A stretch of 64,000 nucleotides of DNA, from contig NZ_LOHP01000046.1 in NCBI RefSeq assembly GCF_001482305.1, positions 62,001-126,000 on the forward strand, read 5' to 3'. How positions within the stretch are numbered: the first letter of the stretch is position 1; each line of letters starts with the position of its first letter. The notes below the pieces were generated by a model, which made no database searches, was not told where the DNA came from, and saw nothing but the letters and a program-made list of their open reading frames with translations. This document shows, piece by piece, positions 1 through 7,457 of the stretch. The stretch is from Leucobacter sp. G161. Lineage in GTDB: Bacteria; Actinomycetota; Actinomycetes; Actinomycetales; Microbacteriaceae. Position numbers and translations under genes: made by a program.

Positions 1-401
1 CCAGGCAACGAGCGATTCGACGTCCTCGCGGTGCTCAACGTGCTGGTAGCGGTCGGTGACCATCGCGCCTCGCTTGTTCCACCGGCGACGGCCAACGATC
101 TGCACGGTATCGGCGGCGAAGGCGTTCGCGCTGCGCACGATCGACCCGATGTTCATGTCGTGCTGCCAGTTCTCGATGGCGACATGGAACGGGTGCCGCT
201 GTTCGTCAAGGTCGGCGACGATCGCGTCCATGGTCCAGTACCGGTAGCGGTCGACGACGTTACGGCTGTCCCGTGCGCTAGGAGCTCGGGGTCGTAGTGC
301 GCCTCGCTCGGCCACTCGTCTGGGCCGCCTGGCCACGGCCCAACGCCAGCCGTGGTGCGCTCGGGGTGCGTGTTGGTGTCGGGCTTAGGGGTGTCGCTCA
401 C
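1..401 (-). pseudogene. TrmH/SpoU-family RNA 2'-O-methyltransferase, N-terminal part, frameshifted and cut by the window edge
   Basis: Two overlapping minus-strand frames together give one protein. From a GTG at 401 (GGAAGA 8 nt upstream) the first frame reads through EWPSEAHYDPELLAHG. One base out of register, the second frame reads NVVDRYRYWTMDAIVADLD, then IENWQHDMNIGSIVRSANAF and VGRRRWNKRGAMVTDRYQH, running off the left edge. The N-x-G-x-x-x-R-x-A-x-x-F block is the SPOUT methyltransferase signature, so the product would methylate a ribose 2'-OH in tRNA or rRNA using SAM. The switch falls at a three-C run at 270-272 on the plus strand; a fourth C would restore one frame. It is either a true frameshift or a sequencing error. 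The knotted C-terminal domain lies outside the window. Confidence 0.75.
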
Positions 402-430
402 TCGGCCATTCTTCCAGGCTTTCGGGGTCG

Positions 431-1021
431 CTATTCGCAGCCAACCCCATCACCGTCCCGGTCGAGGTGCCTACCGTAGCCAGGGTCGCCTGCGTACACC
501 GGAGCTGCACCCGCGTTGCGAGCAGCGGTGCAGTTGTCGAAGTACGCCGCGGCAGGTTGCGGCGCCGGGGCGGCGGGCGCCTGCGCTTCGGGGGCGGCCT
601 GCTTCGGGGCCGCAAACGGGATGGGCTCCGGGACAGCGGCTGCCTGAGCCTCAGCTGCTGCGGCTGCCGCTTCGAGGTCACGAACCTGCGCTTGAAGCTC
701 CTCGACCTGGGCGGTGAGCGCTCGCACGTTCTCCTCCCGATCGCTGAGGGACTCAGTGCGTTCGTCGAGTGCACTCGTTGCCACCCGCAGGTCCTCCACC
801 GTGGACGTGTGCTTGGCCTCGAGTGTGGCAACGTCGGTTGTCAGCGACTGCTCGGCGAGTCGGAGTTCGCTGATCTCAGTGTGAGCGCCGGTCGCGGAGG
901 CCCCTGCTCCCAACGCGAGGCCGACAACCCCCGCAAGGATCGGGATCCCGAGGGTCTTCAGTGTGTTTCGCTTGCCGGGCCGATCTTCCGCCACATACGG
1001 CGTCCCATCGTGGAACTGCAT
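431..1021 (-). CDS. Excalibur calcium-binding domain membrane protein
   Basis: A 196-residue protein with a short cytosolic tail, one membrane segment (about residues 23-45, GIPILAGVVGLALGAGASAT), a coiled coil rich in Glu, Leu and Ala (about 48-120), an Ala/Pro-rich linker, and a C-terminal Excalibur domain (about 158-196). The domain shows its usual pair of cysteines and the acidic loop DRDGDGVGCE, an EF-hand-like calcium site. Family members are extracellular or surface-anchored proteins of Gram-positive bacteria; the specific role is not known. It ends 29 bp before the GTG of the TrmH gene on the same strand, so the two may be co-transcribed. The ATG at 1021 is the first in frame. Confidence 0.85.
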   Translation of the reverse strand: MQFHDGTPYVAEDRPGKRNTLKTLGIPILAGVVGLALGAGASATGAHTEISELRLAEQSLTTDVATLEAKHTSTVEDLRVATSALDERTESLSDREENVRALTAQVEELQAQVRDLEAAAAAAEAQAAAVPEPIPFAAPKQAAPEAQAPAAPAPQPAAAYFDNCTAARNAGAAPVYAGDPGYGRHLDRDGDGVGCE

Positions 1022-1106
1022 GCGCCATACTCCTTCGCGAGCACGCCGCGCGAGATGCCCGGCAACCGAATCTCAGGCTCACAGTAGAGACATTGCAGAG
1101 AAAAAG

Positions 1107-2276
1107 CTAGCGAGCGTTGAAGGCCTGACCCATCCGTTCGATGGCTTCCCGCATCAGCGGCCGGGGCATCGCGAAGATAAACCTCGCGCATCCCTGCCCT
1201 GCGTCACCGCAAGCGGCCCCGTCGGTGAGGCCAACGCCAGCGTGCTCACGGAAGAACTCTCCGGGGCGTTCGATGCCGACGTCGCGGAAGTCGAGCCAGC
1301 CCACGTATGTCGCCTCGGGCACGGTGAAGTGCACGCCGGGGAGGTGTTCGGCGACAAGTTCGACGAGCTCGTCACGGTTGCCTTGCAGATAGGCAAGCGC
1401 CTCACCGAGCCACTCGTCCCCCTCGGCATAGGCAACCGTGCTCGCAATGATTCCGGGCGTTGCTGCCCCGCGACCTGCCCAGTGCGCGATCTCGTTCATG
1501 GTGCGGAGGTCCGCCTCGTTCGACACCACGAGCTGCGCGCACTTCAGCCCGGGGAGATTCCACGCTTTTGAGGCCGCCGTGCCCGTGATCGTGTGCCCAG
1601 CGGTCACCTCGTTGATGGTCGCGTAGGGCACCAGCTCTGTCCCCGGGTAGATGAGCGGCGCCCAGATCTCATCGGAGAACACCCGCCCGTTGTTACGCTC
1701 GACGACCTCGCTCACAGCGAGGAGTTCTTCCTCGGTGAACACGCGCCCGAGCGGGTTGTAGGGATTACACAGCATGAGAATGTTTCCGCCAGCATCGAAT
1801 GCCGCTTGCAGGCCGTCGAGATCGTACTGCCAGACGCCATCTATGCGCAGCATCGGCACCTCGATCACCTCACGCCCGAGCGCTCCCGGCACCGTCAAGA
1901 ACGGCATATAGGAGGGCGTGGGCACGATGATCTTCGAGTCCGGGGTGGAGAAGTGTTGGATCGAGACCTCGAGCGCGGTAATGACGTCTGGGACCTGGAA
2001 CACCTGCTCTGCTGTCACGTTCCAGCCGTGATGGCTGCGGAGCCTGGTCGCAGTCGCTTCTTTGAGTGCAGCGGTGAACCGGGGCGGCGTATACCCAAAG
2101 GCCCCTTCTGCGACTGCCGCGTGCAGTGCCTCCGTGATGACCGGCGCGACCCCGAAATCCATTTCAGCGATGAACGCACCCATGACGTCTGGGTCTGCCC
2201 ACTTCGTGCCGCCGAGCGCGCGTAGGTCTTCGGCTGTTGTTGCGTCGATGCGCGAGGCAAATGACTCGATACTCAT
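1107..2276 (-). CDS. MalY/PatB-family PLP-dependent C-S lyase (cystathionine beta-lyase type aminotransferase)
   Basis: A 389-residue class I/II fold aminotransferase. The Schiff-base lysine is K237 in TAASKAWNLPGLK; CNPYNPLGR (about 170-178) and SDEIWAPL (about 201-208) supply the cofactor-ring and Asp contacts; FAMPRPL near the C terminus carries the carboxylate-binding Arg. The S-x-x-K-x-W-N-x-x-G form is that of the MalY/PatB group, which cleaves cystathionine or cysteine S-conjugates to a thiol, pyruvate and ammonia. The length is normal. The ATG at 2276 has AAGGA 10 nt upstream. It is divergent from a leaderless small ORF rich in Met and Cys codons, which would suit a sulfur-amino-acid role, but this is inference. 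Substrate unproven. Confidence 0.85.
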   Translation of the reverse strand: MSIESFASRIDATTAEDLRALGGTKWADPDVMGAFIAEMDFGVAPVITEALHAAVAEGAFGYTPPRFTAALKEATATRLRSHHGWNVTAEQVFQVPDVITALEVSIQHFSTPDSKIIVPTPSYMPFLTVPGALGREVIEVPMLRIDGVWQYDLDGLQAAFDAGGNILMLCNPYNPLGRVFTEEELLAVSEVVERNNGRVFSDEIWAPLIYPGTELVPYATINEVTAGHTITGTAASKAWNLPGLKCAQLVVSNEADLRTMNEIAHWAGRGAATPGIIASTVAYAEGDEWLGEALAYLQGNRDELVELVAEHLPGVHFTVPEATYVGWLDFRDVGIERPGEFFREHAGVGLTDGAACGDAGQGCARFIFAMPRPLMREAIERMGQAFNAR

Positions 2277-2421
2277 GAGCGTTGTGTCCTTCCACAGAGC
2301 TGGAGCGTTCGACCCATTCTCGCGGATGAGTGAGCAAAACGCTCGATCGTGTTACGCCACGTTGAGCGGGACCGACGCGCCTGCGATCTCTGCATATGCT
2401 CTCGTCCACCTGGCGCCCCGC

Positions 2422-2450
2422 TTGACAGCCGGGCGCGGTCACCGTAACTT
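2422..2450 (+). promoter_or_regulatory. Promoter for a leaderless transcript
   Basis: A perfect -35 TTGACA (2422-2427) is followed after 17 bp by TAACTT (2445-2450), a T-A-n-n-n-T type -10 element. The next ATG begins 6 bp after the -10, so the predicted mRNA would start at or within a base or two of that ATG. This is the typical arrangement of leaderless genes in actinobacteria. Confidence 0.7.
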
Positions 2451-2456
2451 AGCGTT

Positions 2457-2561
2457 ATGCATACTTTCGTTCGCACCCAGTCCGCCTCCGAGGTGAACTT
2501 TGGGATGACCGGCATGATGATGGCCGGTCGCGACGGTATGCGCTGCCGAATGTGCAACTAA
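2457..2561 (+). CDS. Leaderless 34-residue Met/Cys-rich small ORF, possible leader peptide
   Basis: An ATG-to-TAA frame of 34 codons sits immediately after a strong promoter, with no room for a Shine-Dalgarno site. The peptide begins MHTFVRTQSASEVNFGM and ends GMRCRMCN; eight of its 34 residues are Met and two of the last five are Cys. It lies 144 bp upstream of a winged-helix regulator gene on the same strand. A codon bias this local is what one expects of an attenuating leader peptide that senses charged tRNA, or of a small conserved peptide. I do not recognise a named family. Translation is inferred from promoter geometry only. Confidence 0.5.
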   Translation: MHTFVRTQSASEVNFGMTGMMMAGRDGMRCRMCN

Positions 2562-2705
2562 CTGCCACACACGTTTCACCGTTTCTGGCACCCAGCACGA
2601 TTGGGCTCGCGCGATCCACTGATCGCCTCTCTCGCCCTACCCCTGGGATTGCCGCAACTCATTCGCAGCAACGCTCCGCACGGAGCACCAAAGGACTTCA
2701 TCATC

Positions 2706-3347
2706 ATGGCTATCACCGCTACCCCTACCCAGCAGCGCTCGACCGAGAGCGAAGTTCGCGGCTTCGCCCTCTACGTTGGTCTCTCCGAGGAGAAGCTCAA
2801 CTCGACTGACCCGTCCATCGGGGCCGTCGTCAACGAGATTAAGCGACTCGTCGCGCAGCTCGCCCCGAGCGCAGAGACCTACGCCGCCGTGGCGCTCGCC
2901 CCCGAGGGCACCGGCGGGCGCGACGTCGACGTTGTACGGCTCGCACTCGGCGACCCCGCTGCGGCGCACGCCCACCGCAAGCCCCAGGCCTCCGACCCTG
3001 ATCGTGCCGCGAGCGGCGTCGTGCTGGATCTGTCCCGCAAGCGCGTGCTGCTCGACAACGTTCCCGCGAACCTCACGTTCCGCGAGTTCGAGCTCCTCCA
3101 GTTCCTGGTGCTCCGCGAGGGACGCACCGTCGGGCGCGACGAGATCATCGAGACGCTGTGGGCTGACGCTGAGGGCGAAGAGATCCCGAGCGCGCGCACG
3201 ATCGACGTCCACGTTCGTCGCCTCCGGGTCAAGCTGGCCCACTACCAAGACATTGTGCGCACCGTGCGCGGCATCGGATATCGCTTCGACCGCCACGCAG
3301 ACGTCTCGATCCTTCCCGCGTCTGCGCCGAGCCCAGACTTTATCTAG
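2706..3347 (+). CDS. Winged-helix (OmpR/PhoB-type) DNA-binding regulator without a receiver domain
   Basis: A 213-residue protein whose C-terminal half (about 100-195) is a Trans_reg_C winged helix: VLDLSRKRVLLDN, then LTFREFELLQFLVLREGRTVGRDEIIETLWAD, then ARTIDVHVRRLRVKL and the wing VRTVRGIGYRF. The N-terminal 100 residues do not show the Asp/Lys pattern of a phosphoacceptor receiver, so it is probably controlled by something other than a classical histidine kinase, or simply by its own level. The ATG at 2706 is chosen because AAAGGA lies 10 nt upstream; the frame is open further up from a weaker start. The 5' region contains the leaderless small ORF, suggesting translational or attenuation control. 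Target genes unknown. Confidence 0.8.
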   Translation: MAITATPTQQRSTESEVRGFALYVGLSEEKLNSTDPSIGAVVNEIKRLVAQLAPSAETYAAVALAPEGTGGRDVDVVRLALGDPAAAHAHRKPQASDPDRAASGVVLDLSRKRVLLDNVPANLTFREFELLQFLVLREGRTVGRDEIIETLWADAEGEEIPSARTIDVHVRRLRVKLAHYQDIVRTVRGIGYRFDRHADVSILPASAPSPDFI

Positions 3348-3452
3348 GACGCGCAAAGCACACGTTGTAGTCTCGGAGTATCGCACTGTCGATTCATCGA
3401 CTGATGGGTCGCAGCCCAGCGTGCACGCAGCAACACAAAGGAGAAGGCTCCG

Positions 3453-4130
3453 ATGACTACGCTTCCCCCCGAGGACAACGAGCAGCCGACAGGGCTGCCC
3501 GAGGATCCTTCGACTCCAGAGCCGGCGCAGGGAGCACCTGAGTCTCCCGAGGTCCCGCCCGCTCCTCCCGGCTACGCTCCGCCGGCACCGCCGTACGGGG
3601 CACCGCAGCAGTCCGGTCATGCCGGGCCGCCGCCGGGCTATGCTCCCCCGCAGCCGCCCCAGTTCGGCAGCCCGCAGCCGCCTCCCGGCTACGGCCCGCC
3701 ACCCGGGTACGGCGCTCCGCAGCAGCCGGGCTACGGTCAGCCGCAGCAGCCAGGATACGGCCAGCCGCACGGCTACTACCAGCCGCAGGGCCGCCCCGCC
3801 GACCCGATGCCGAACCTCACCGCGAGCTACTGGCTGTCGGTGTTCTTCCTGTTCATCCCGGCGCTCATTTTCTACCTCATCGAGAGCCCACGCGCGACTC
3901 CGCAGGTGCGTGCGCTGCACGCAGCAAACCTGAACTTTACGCTCATGCGCACCGCACTGTTCGTCTTCGGGTGGGTGCTCACGGCGCTTCCGCTGATCGG
4001 CCCGACGATCCTGGGGCTCGCGCACCTCGCGGGCTTCATTTTCCACATCATGGCGGCCGCGAAGGTGAACGAGACGTACCGTCGCGGCGGCGGCGACCCG
4101 TTTATCTTCAACCTGCCGATGGTGAAATAG
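3453..4130 (+). CDS. Proline-rich DUF4870-domain membrane protein
   Basis: A 225-residue protein. Residues 1-115 are a low-complexity Pro/Gly/Tyr/Gln arm with repeats such as PGYGQPQ, typical of cytosolic tails of actinobacterial membrane proteins. From about 120 a DUF4870 domain follows: SYWLSVFFLFIPALIFYLIE, a loop with LHAANLNFTL, a second segment TALFVFGWVLTALPLIG and a third around TILGLAHLAGFIFHIMAA, ending in a conserved polar helix (AAKVNETYRRG). Function is unknown; related proteins lie in the inner membrane. The start has AAAGGAGAA upstream. It converges on the next gene with only 18 bp between stops. Confidence 0.8.
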   Translation: MTTLPPEDNEQPTGLPEDPSTPEPAQGAPESPEVPPAPPGYAPPAPPYGAPQQSGHAGPPPGYAPPQPPQFGSPQPPPGYGPPPGYGAPQQPGYGQPQQPGYGQPHGYYQPQGRPADPMPNLTASYWLSVFFLFIPALIFYLIESPRATPQVRALHAANLNFTLMRTALFVFGWVLTALPLIGPTILGLAHLAGFIFHIMAAAKVNETYRRGGGDPFIFNLPMVK

Positions 4131-4148
4131 CCGCGGTTCAACCGTTGC

Positions 4149-4517
4149 TTACGGCGCGGGCGGGCTCTGGCCCTCCGCGCCGTTTCGCCGTGCTGCGCGC
4201 CGCGCACGCCAGGCGTTCCACCGTTCCCAGAACCTCGCGAGCGCACGCCGCAGCCAGCCAAGGATGCGGCGCGCCCAGTGATACTCGGAGCCGAGCACGG
4301 TGAGACCCAGAAAGACGACCAGCCAGCCGGGCCCGGGGAGCGGGACGAGGATCAACCCCACGATCGCGATGACCGCTCCCAGGACGGTAATGACCACCCG
4401 ATAGAGCAGGTCAAGCCACGGCCGCCGGCGGATCGCGGCACGCCAGCGGGCCATGAACCGTGCAATGGGTCGCCCCAGCCGCCTGGCCCGATCTGCGTCG
4501 TCTTCTGGTCTCGTCAC
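4149..4517 (-). CDS. TIGR02611-type membrane protein with PGPGW motif
   Basis: A 122-residue protein with basic termini and two membrane segments around residues 40-77. The segments are joined by PLPGPGW, the signature of the small actinobacterial family of PGPGW/TIGR02611 membrane proteins. The sequence after it (LVVFLGLTVLGSEYHWARRIL) matches the family pattern, and the tail is rich in Arg and Trp. No enzymatic residues are visible and no function is known to me. It is transcribed alone, converging with the DUF4870 gene. Confidence 0.8.
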   Translation of the reverse strand: MTRPEDDADRARRLGRPIARFMARWRAAIRRRPWLDLLYRVVITVLGAVIAIVGLILVPLPGPGWLVVFLGLTVLGSEYHWARRILGWLRRALARFWERWNAWRARRAARRNGAEGQSPPAP

Positions 4518-4612
4518 GTTGAAAGCGTACAGCGGCAGCGCTGGAAGAACCCCCGCGTTTCAGGGCTTCATCAGGGTCACATCAGGGTCGACTCAGGGCC
4601 GCGTGCCTCACC

Positions 4613-5326
4613 CTACGCAGCCGGCGCGACCAGGGCAAACGGGTAGCGCTGAGAGCGCACCAGCGTGACCGTTTCGTCGCCCGCAGCACCCGTTGCCGCA
4701 TCGATGCCGCGGAAGCGATCCCCGGTTTCCCGGTCAGGGTCGGCGGACACAACAACGCGTCCATGCGCGTTCACGAGCGCCGCGCCATCGACCCCCCGAA
4801 TGCTCGGCAACAGGCACTCCTCAATGCGCGAAATGAGCACGTCTGCGCAGGCAACTCCCCAGAATGCGCCGTCGACCATGACGGGCATCGATGAGGTGAG
4901 GGTGATCTCGTTCGAGCACAGGTAGTCTACGAACGGCCCGGCAACGTGCTGCGCGCCGGTGTGCTTCGGCACGCGAAACCACTCGAGGCGTTCGAGGTCG
5001 ATCGCTGCCTGGCCGGGGCCAAAGGTCGAGGATGCCAGGAGGTGCCGGTCGGATCCCTGCCACCAGGCGAGCGGATTTCCCTCGCCCATCACCGCGTCAC
5101 TTCCGCAGAATCCCGCGCCGTACAGCGGCCGATCCTCCGTGTCGAGCACCCGGAAGGCGCCGTCGCGTACGAGCGCCGTGAGTGCGGTTCCGGTGAGCGG
5201 AAGCTCGGCGGACCGAAGCTCCTGCGCTAGCTCGGGAACCCAAGCGCTCAGCGGCGCGAAGACCCCGTCGAAGAAGTCGTCGACGATCGCAATACCGTCT
5301 GCCAATTGATTCGCGTCACTGCTCAT
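4613..5326 (-). CDS. Free-standing Cache-domain protein paired with a GntR/FCD regulator
   Basis: A 237-residue soluble protein with no signal peptide or membrane helix. Its core (about 25-225) resembles a Cache-type sensory domain: FFDGVFAPLSAW near the start, AGFCGSDAVMGEGNPLAWWQG, SSTFGPGQAAIDLERLEWFRVP, EITLTSSMPVMVDGAFWGVACADVLIS, and a repeat-like end GAALVNAHGRVVVSADPDRETG. Cache domains normally sit outside the membrane in receptors; here there is no output domain. The ATG at 5326 lies inside the last codons of the upstream regulator (11-bp overlap), so the two are translationally coupled. A cytosolic ligand sensor acting with the regulator is an inference; the divergent polyamine-type ABC operon suggests the ligand class. 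Confidence 0.7.
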   Translation of the reverse strand: MSSDANQLADGIAIVDDFFDGVFAPLSAWVPELAQELRSAELPLTGTALTALVRDGAFRVLDTEDRPLYGAGFCGSDAVMGEGNPLAWWQGSDRHLLASSTFGPGQAAIDLERLEWFRVPKHTGAQHVAGPFVDYLCSNEITLTSSMPVMVDGAFWGVACADVLISRIEECLLPSIRGVDGAALVNAHGRVVVSADPDRETGDRFRGIDAATGAAGDETVTLVRSQRYPFALVAPAA

Positions 5327-6146
5327 CTCGATTCTCCCGTTCGCGTCGTCTGCGTCGCGCCTCAAGTGTGCCACGAAGATCAGACTCTCGTGAACCCGCG
5401 AGCAGCTCTGCGCGGAAGGCGATGAGCCAGCGTACCGAACCCCGCACGCTTTCGCGCACCGCGGCACGCGCCAACTGAACGTCACCGGCTTGCGTCGCCT
5501 CCACCTGAGCGACGAGCGCCGCGTGGGTGAGCTCGCGCGCGGCGTCATCGAAATCCTGCAGCGCCAGGAGCGGCGTGAACTCCGTTTGTAGCCTGACGTG
5601 CTCGTTCGTGAGCCTGACCGATTGGCTGAGCGCAGCCAGCTCGAGTTGCAGCTCTGTGACGCGGCGACGCCACTGAAACGCCGGTGCCCGGCGAGATTCT
5701 GCCAGCACATCTGCGACGATCTGCAACTCTTCGCTCGTTGCGCGCAGGCACGCGTATTCGGCGCAGGCTGCGGACACTACTTCGTAGTGGACGCCAAGGT
5801 CGGCGAGGGCAACACGGGATTCGTCAGCGAGGGCTCGTGCGTTCACTTCCTCGACAGCGGCCTGGCTTGGGCGCACGAAGCTTCCCCCGTTGCGGCCGCG
5901 CTTGGTCTCGATGAGATCGCGATGCCGCAGCTCACTCAGGGCCTCACGCACTGTGACGACCGCAACGCCGAGCAGCGTCGAAAGCTCGTTCTCACTCGGC
6001 AACCGCTCGCCCTCCGTGAACGCCCCGACCGAGATCGCCTGCACAAGCCGCGACACGACCATGTCGGCGCGCCCCTCCTCGCCGATCGGCGCGAAGGCCG
6101 CGGTGCGGAGCCGGCTCGGGGTCGCACCTGGCACTGCTGTGGTCAA
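5316..6146 (-). CDS. GntR-family transcriptional regulator, FadR subfamily (FCD domain)
   Basis: A 276-residue protein. The N-terminal winged helix (about 25-95) shows MVVSRLVQAISVGAFTEGERLPSENELSTLLGVAVVTVREALSEL, the GntR pattern with the P-S-E-x-x-L core and the recognition helix ending REAL. The C-terminal all-helical FCD domain (about 110-250) would bind a small carboxylate or amine ligand through a metal. It overlaps the Cache-domain gene downstream and is divergent from the ABC operon starting at 6303, which it probably regulates. Intergenic DNA 6147-6302 is AT-rich around 6224-6265, as expected for its operator. The ATG at 6146 is the first good start. Confidence 0.85.
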   Translation of the reverse strand: MTTAVPGATPSRLRTAAFAPIGEEGRADMVVSRLVQAISVGAFTEGERLPSENELSTLLGVAVVTVREALSELRHRDLIETKRGRNGGSFVRPSQAAVEEVNARALADESRVALADLGVHYEVVSAACAEYACLRATSEELQIVADVLAESRRAPAFQWRRRVTELQLELAALSQSVRLTNEHVRLQTEFTPLLALQDFDDAARELTHAALVAQVEATQAGDVQLARAAVRESVRGSVRWLIAFRAELLAGSRESDLRGTLEARRRRRERENRDEQ

Positions 6147-6223
6147 GGGCGCGCCTCCGTTTCAGGGGCCGAGAGTGGGCCCACACTCCTAAGCGTAATC
6201 AAAACGTGACGACGAAGATGGAT

Positions 6224-6253
6224 TTGCGCTTAAAACATCTAATCCCCTATGTT
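6224..6253 (+). promoter_or_regulatory. Putative promoter of the polyamine-type ABC operon
   Basis: TTGCGC (6224-6229) and TATGTT (6248-6253) are separated by 18 bp in the only AT-rich stretch between the divergent FCD regulator and the ABC operon. Two copies of an octamer ending TCTAA (ACATCTAA and TGTTCTAA) overlap and follow the -10 region and could be regulator half-sites. Assigned by inspection only. Confidence 0.4.
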
Positions 6254-6302
6254 AATGTTCTAACCGACCTGATCGACAACGACGTTGAGGAGCAGTGGCG
6301 AC

Positions 6303-7379
6303 ATGGCCCACACCCCAAGCACCGAGCACACGAGCGCAGTTTCCCTGCGCGGCGTAGAAAAAACCTTCGGCGAAGTCACCGCGGTGAAGGATCTCGACAT
6401 CGAGATCCGCGCCGGTGAGTTCTTCTCCATGCTCGGCCCCTCCGGCTCCGGCAAGACCACCGTGCTCCGCATGATTGCGGGCTTCGAAGAGCCCACCGCG
6501 GGCGAGATCCTGCTCCACGGCAGCGACGTCACCCGTTCGGCCCCCTTCGACCGCGAGGTGAACACGGTCTTCCAGGACTACGCGCTCTTCCCGCACTACA
6601 CGATCGCCGAAAACGTCGCTTACGGGCTGAAGGTCCGCGGCCTCGCAAAGGCTGAGCGTGAAAAGCTCGTCACCGAAGCCCTCGAGCAGGTGCAGCTCGG
6701 TCACGTCGCCGGCCGCCTCCCCTCGCAACTCTCCGGCGGCCAGCGCCAGCGCATCGCGCTCGCCCGCGCCCTGATCCTCCGCCCGAAGGTGCTGTTGCTC
6801 GACGAGCCGCTCGGCGCGCTCGACAAGCAGCTCCGCGAGCACATGCAGGTCGAGCTCAAGCAGATCCAGCGCGACGTCGGGATCACCTTCATCTTCGTCA
6901 CCCACGATCAGGAGGAGGCGCTCACGCTCTCCGACCGCGTCGCGGTGTTCAACAACGGCAAGATCGAGCAGGTCGGCTCGCCCCGCGAGGTCTACGAATT
7001 CCCCCAGACCGAGTTCGTTGCCGGCTTCCTCGGCGTCACGAACCTGCTACCCGCAGAGCTCTCCGCTCGCCTCCTCGGCACGTCGGCGACGCACAGCCTC
7101 CGCCCCGAGCGCGTCCACATCGCCGATGCAACCGCGCCCGTCGAACCCGGCGTCATCGCGCTGCCCGCCACCGTCGCAGAGACCGTCTACGCCGGCGCGC
7201 ACACCCGATACCTGCTCGACACCGCAGACGGCACGCGCATCATCTCGGAGAAGCAGAACTCGCACACCCCGCGCACCGAGGCGAGCATTCGCCGCGGCGA
7301 CGCCGTGAGCGTGCGCTTCGAGGCGAGCCACGCAACCGCGATTCCCACGGCAGCCGCGAAGGCTCCGCAGCACGCGTAG
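6303..7379 (+). CDS. potA: Spermidine/putrescine-type ABC transporter ATP-binding protein
   Basis: A 358-residue ATPase with Walker A GPSGSGKTT (about 45-53), Q-loop in TVFQDYALFPH, signature LSGGQRQRIALARAL, Walker B VLLLDEP and switch His in FVTHDQEEAL. A C-terminal TOBE/OB extension (about 240-350) is of the PotA/CysA kind. It energises import of a polyamine or a similar solute. The ATG at 6303 is chosen because GAGGAG lies 10 nt upstream; a TTG 18 nt earlier is in frame but poorly placed. It is first of four genes (ATPase, binding protein, two permeases), divergent from the FCD/Cache pair. The symbol marks family; the substrate is not proven. Confidence 0.85.
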   Translation: MAHTPSTEHTSAVSLRGVEKTFGEVTAVKDLDIEIRAGEFFSMLGPSGSGKTTVLRMIAGFEEPTAGEILLHGSDVTRSAPFDREVNTVFQDYALFPHYTIAENVAYGLKVRGLAKAEREKLVTEALEQVQLGHVAGRLPSQLSGGQRQRIALARALILRPKVLLLDEPLGALDKQLREHMQVELKQIQRDVGITFIFVTHDQEEALTLSDRVAVFNNGKIEQVGSPREVYEFPQTEFVAGFLGVTNLLPAELSARLLGTSATHSLRPERVHIADATAPVEPGVIALPATVAETVYAGAHTRYLLDTADGTRIISEKQNSHTPRTEASIRRGDAVSVRFEASHATAIPTAAAKAPQHA

Positions 7380-7457
7380 CTCAGCTCCGCGCTGCCTCCC
7401 GCTCCACGTCCAACCCCGCTTCACCCTCACCACTCATCCCCTTACAAAGGAGTACCG

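Noticed and set aside
3540-3800. Repeats encoding Pro-Gly-Tyr units
   Set aside because: These are in-frame low-complexity protein repeats of the DUF4870 gene, not a CRISPR or DNA tandem repeat.
2637-4046. Long open frame on the minus strand opposite the winged-helix and DUF4870 genes
   Set aside because: It is antisense to two well-supported genes, rich in Arg and Glu with no domain pattern, and is explained by high third-position GC.
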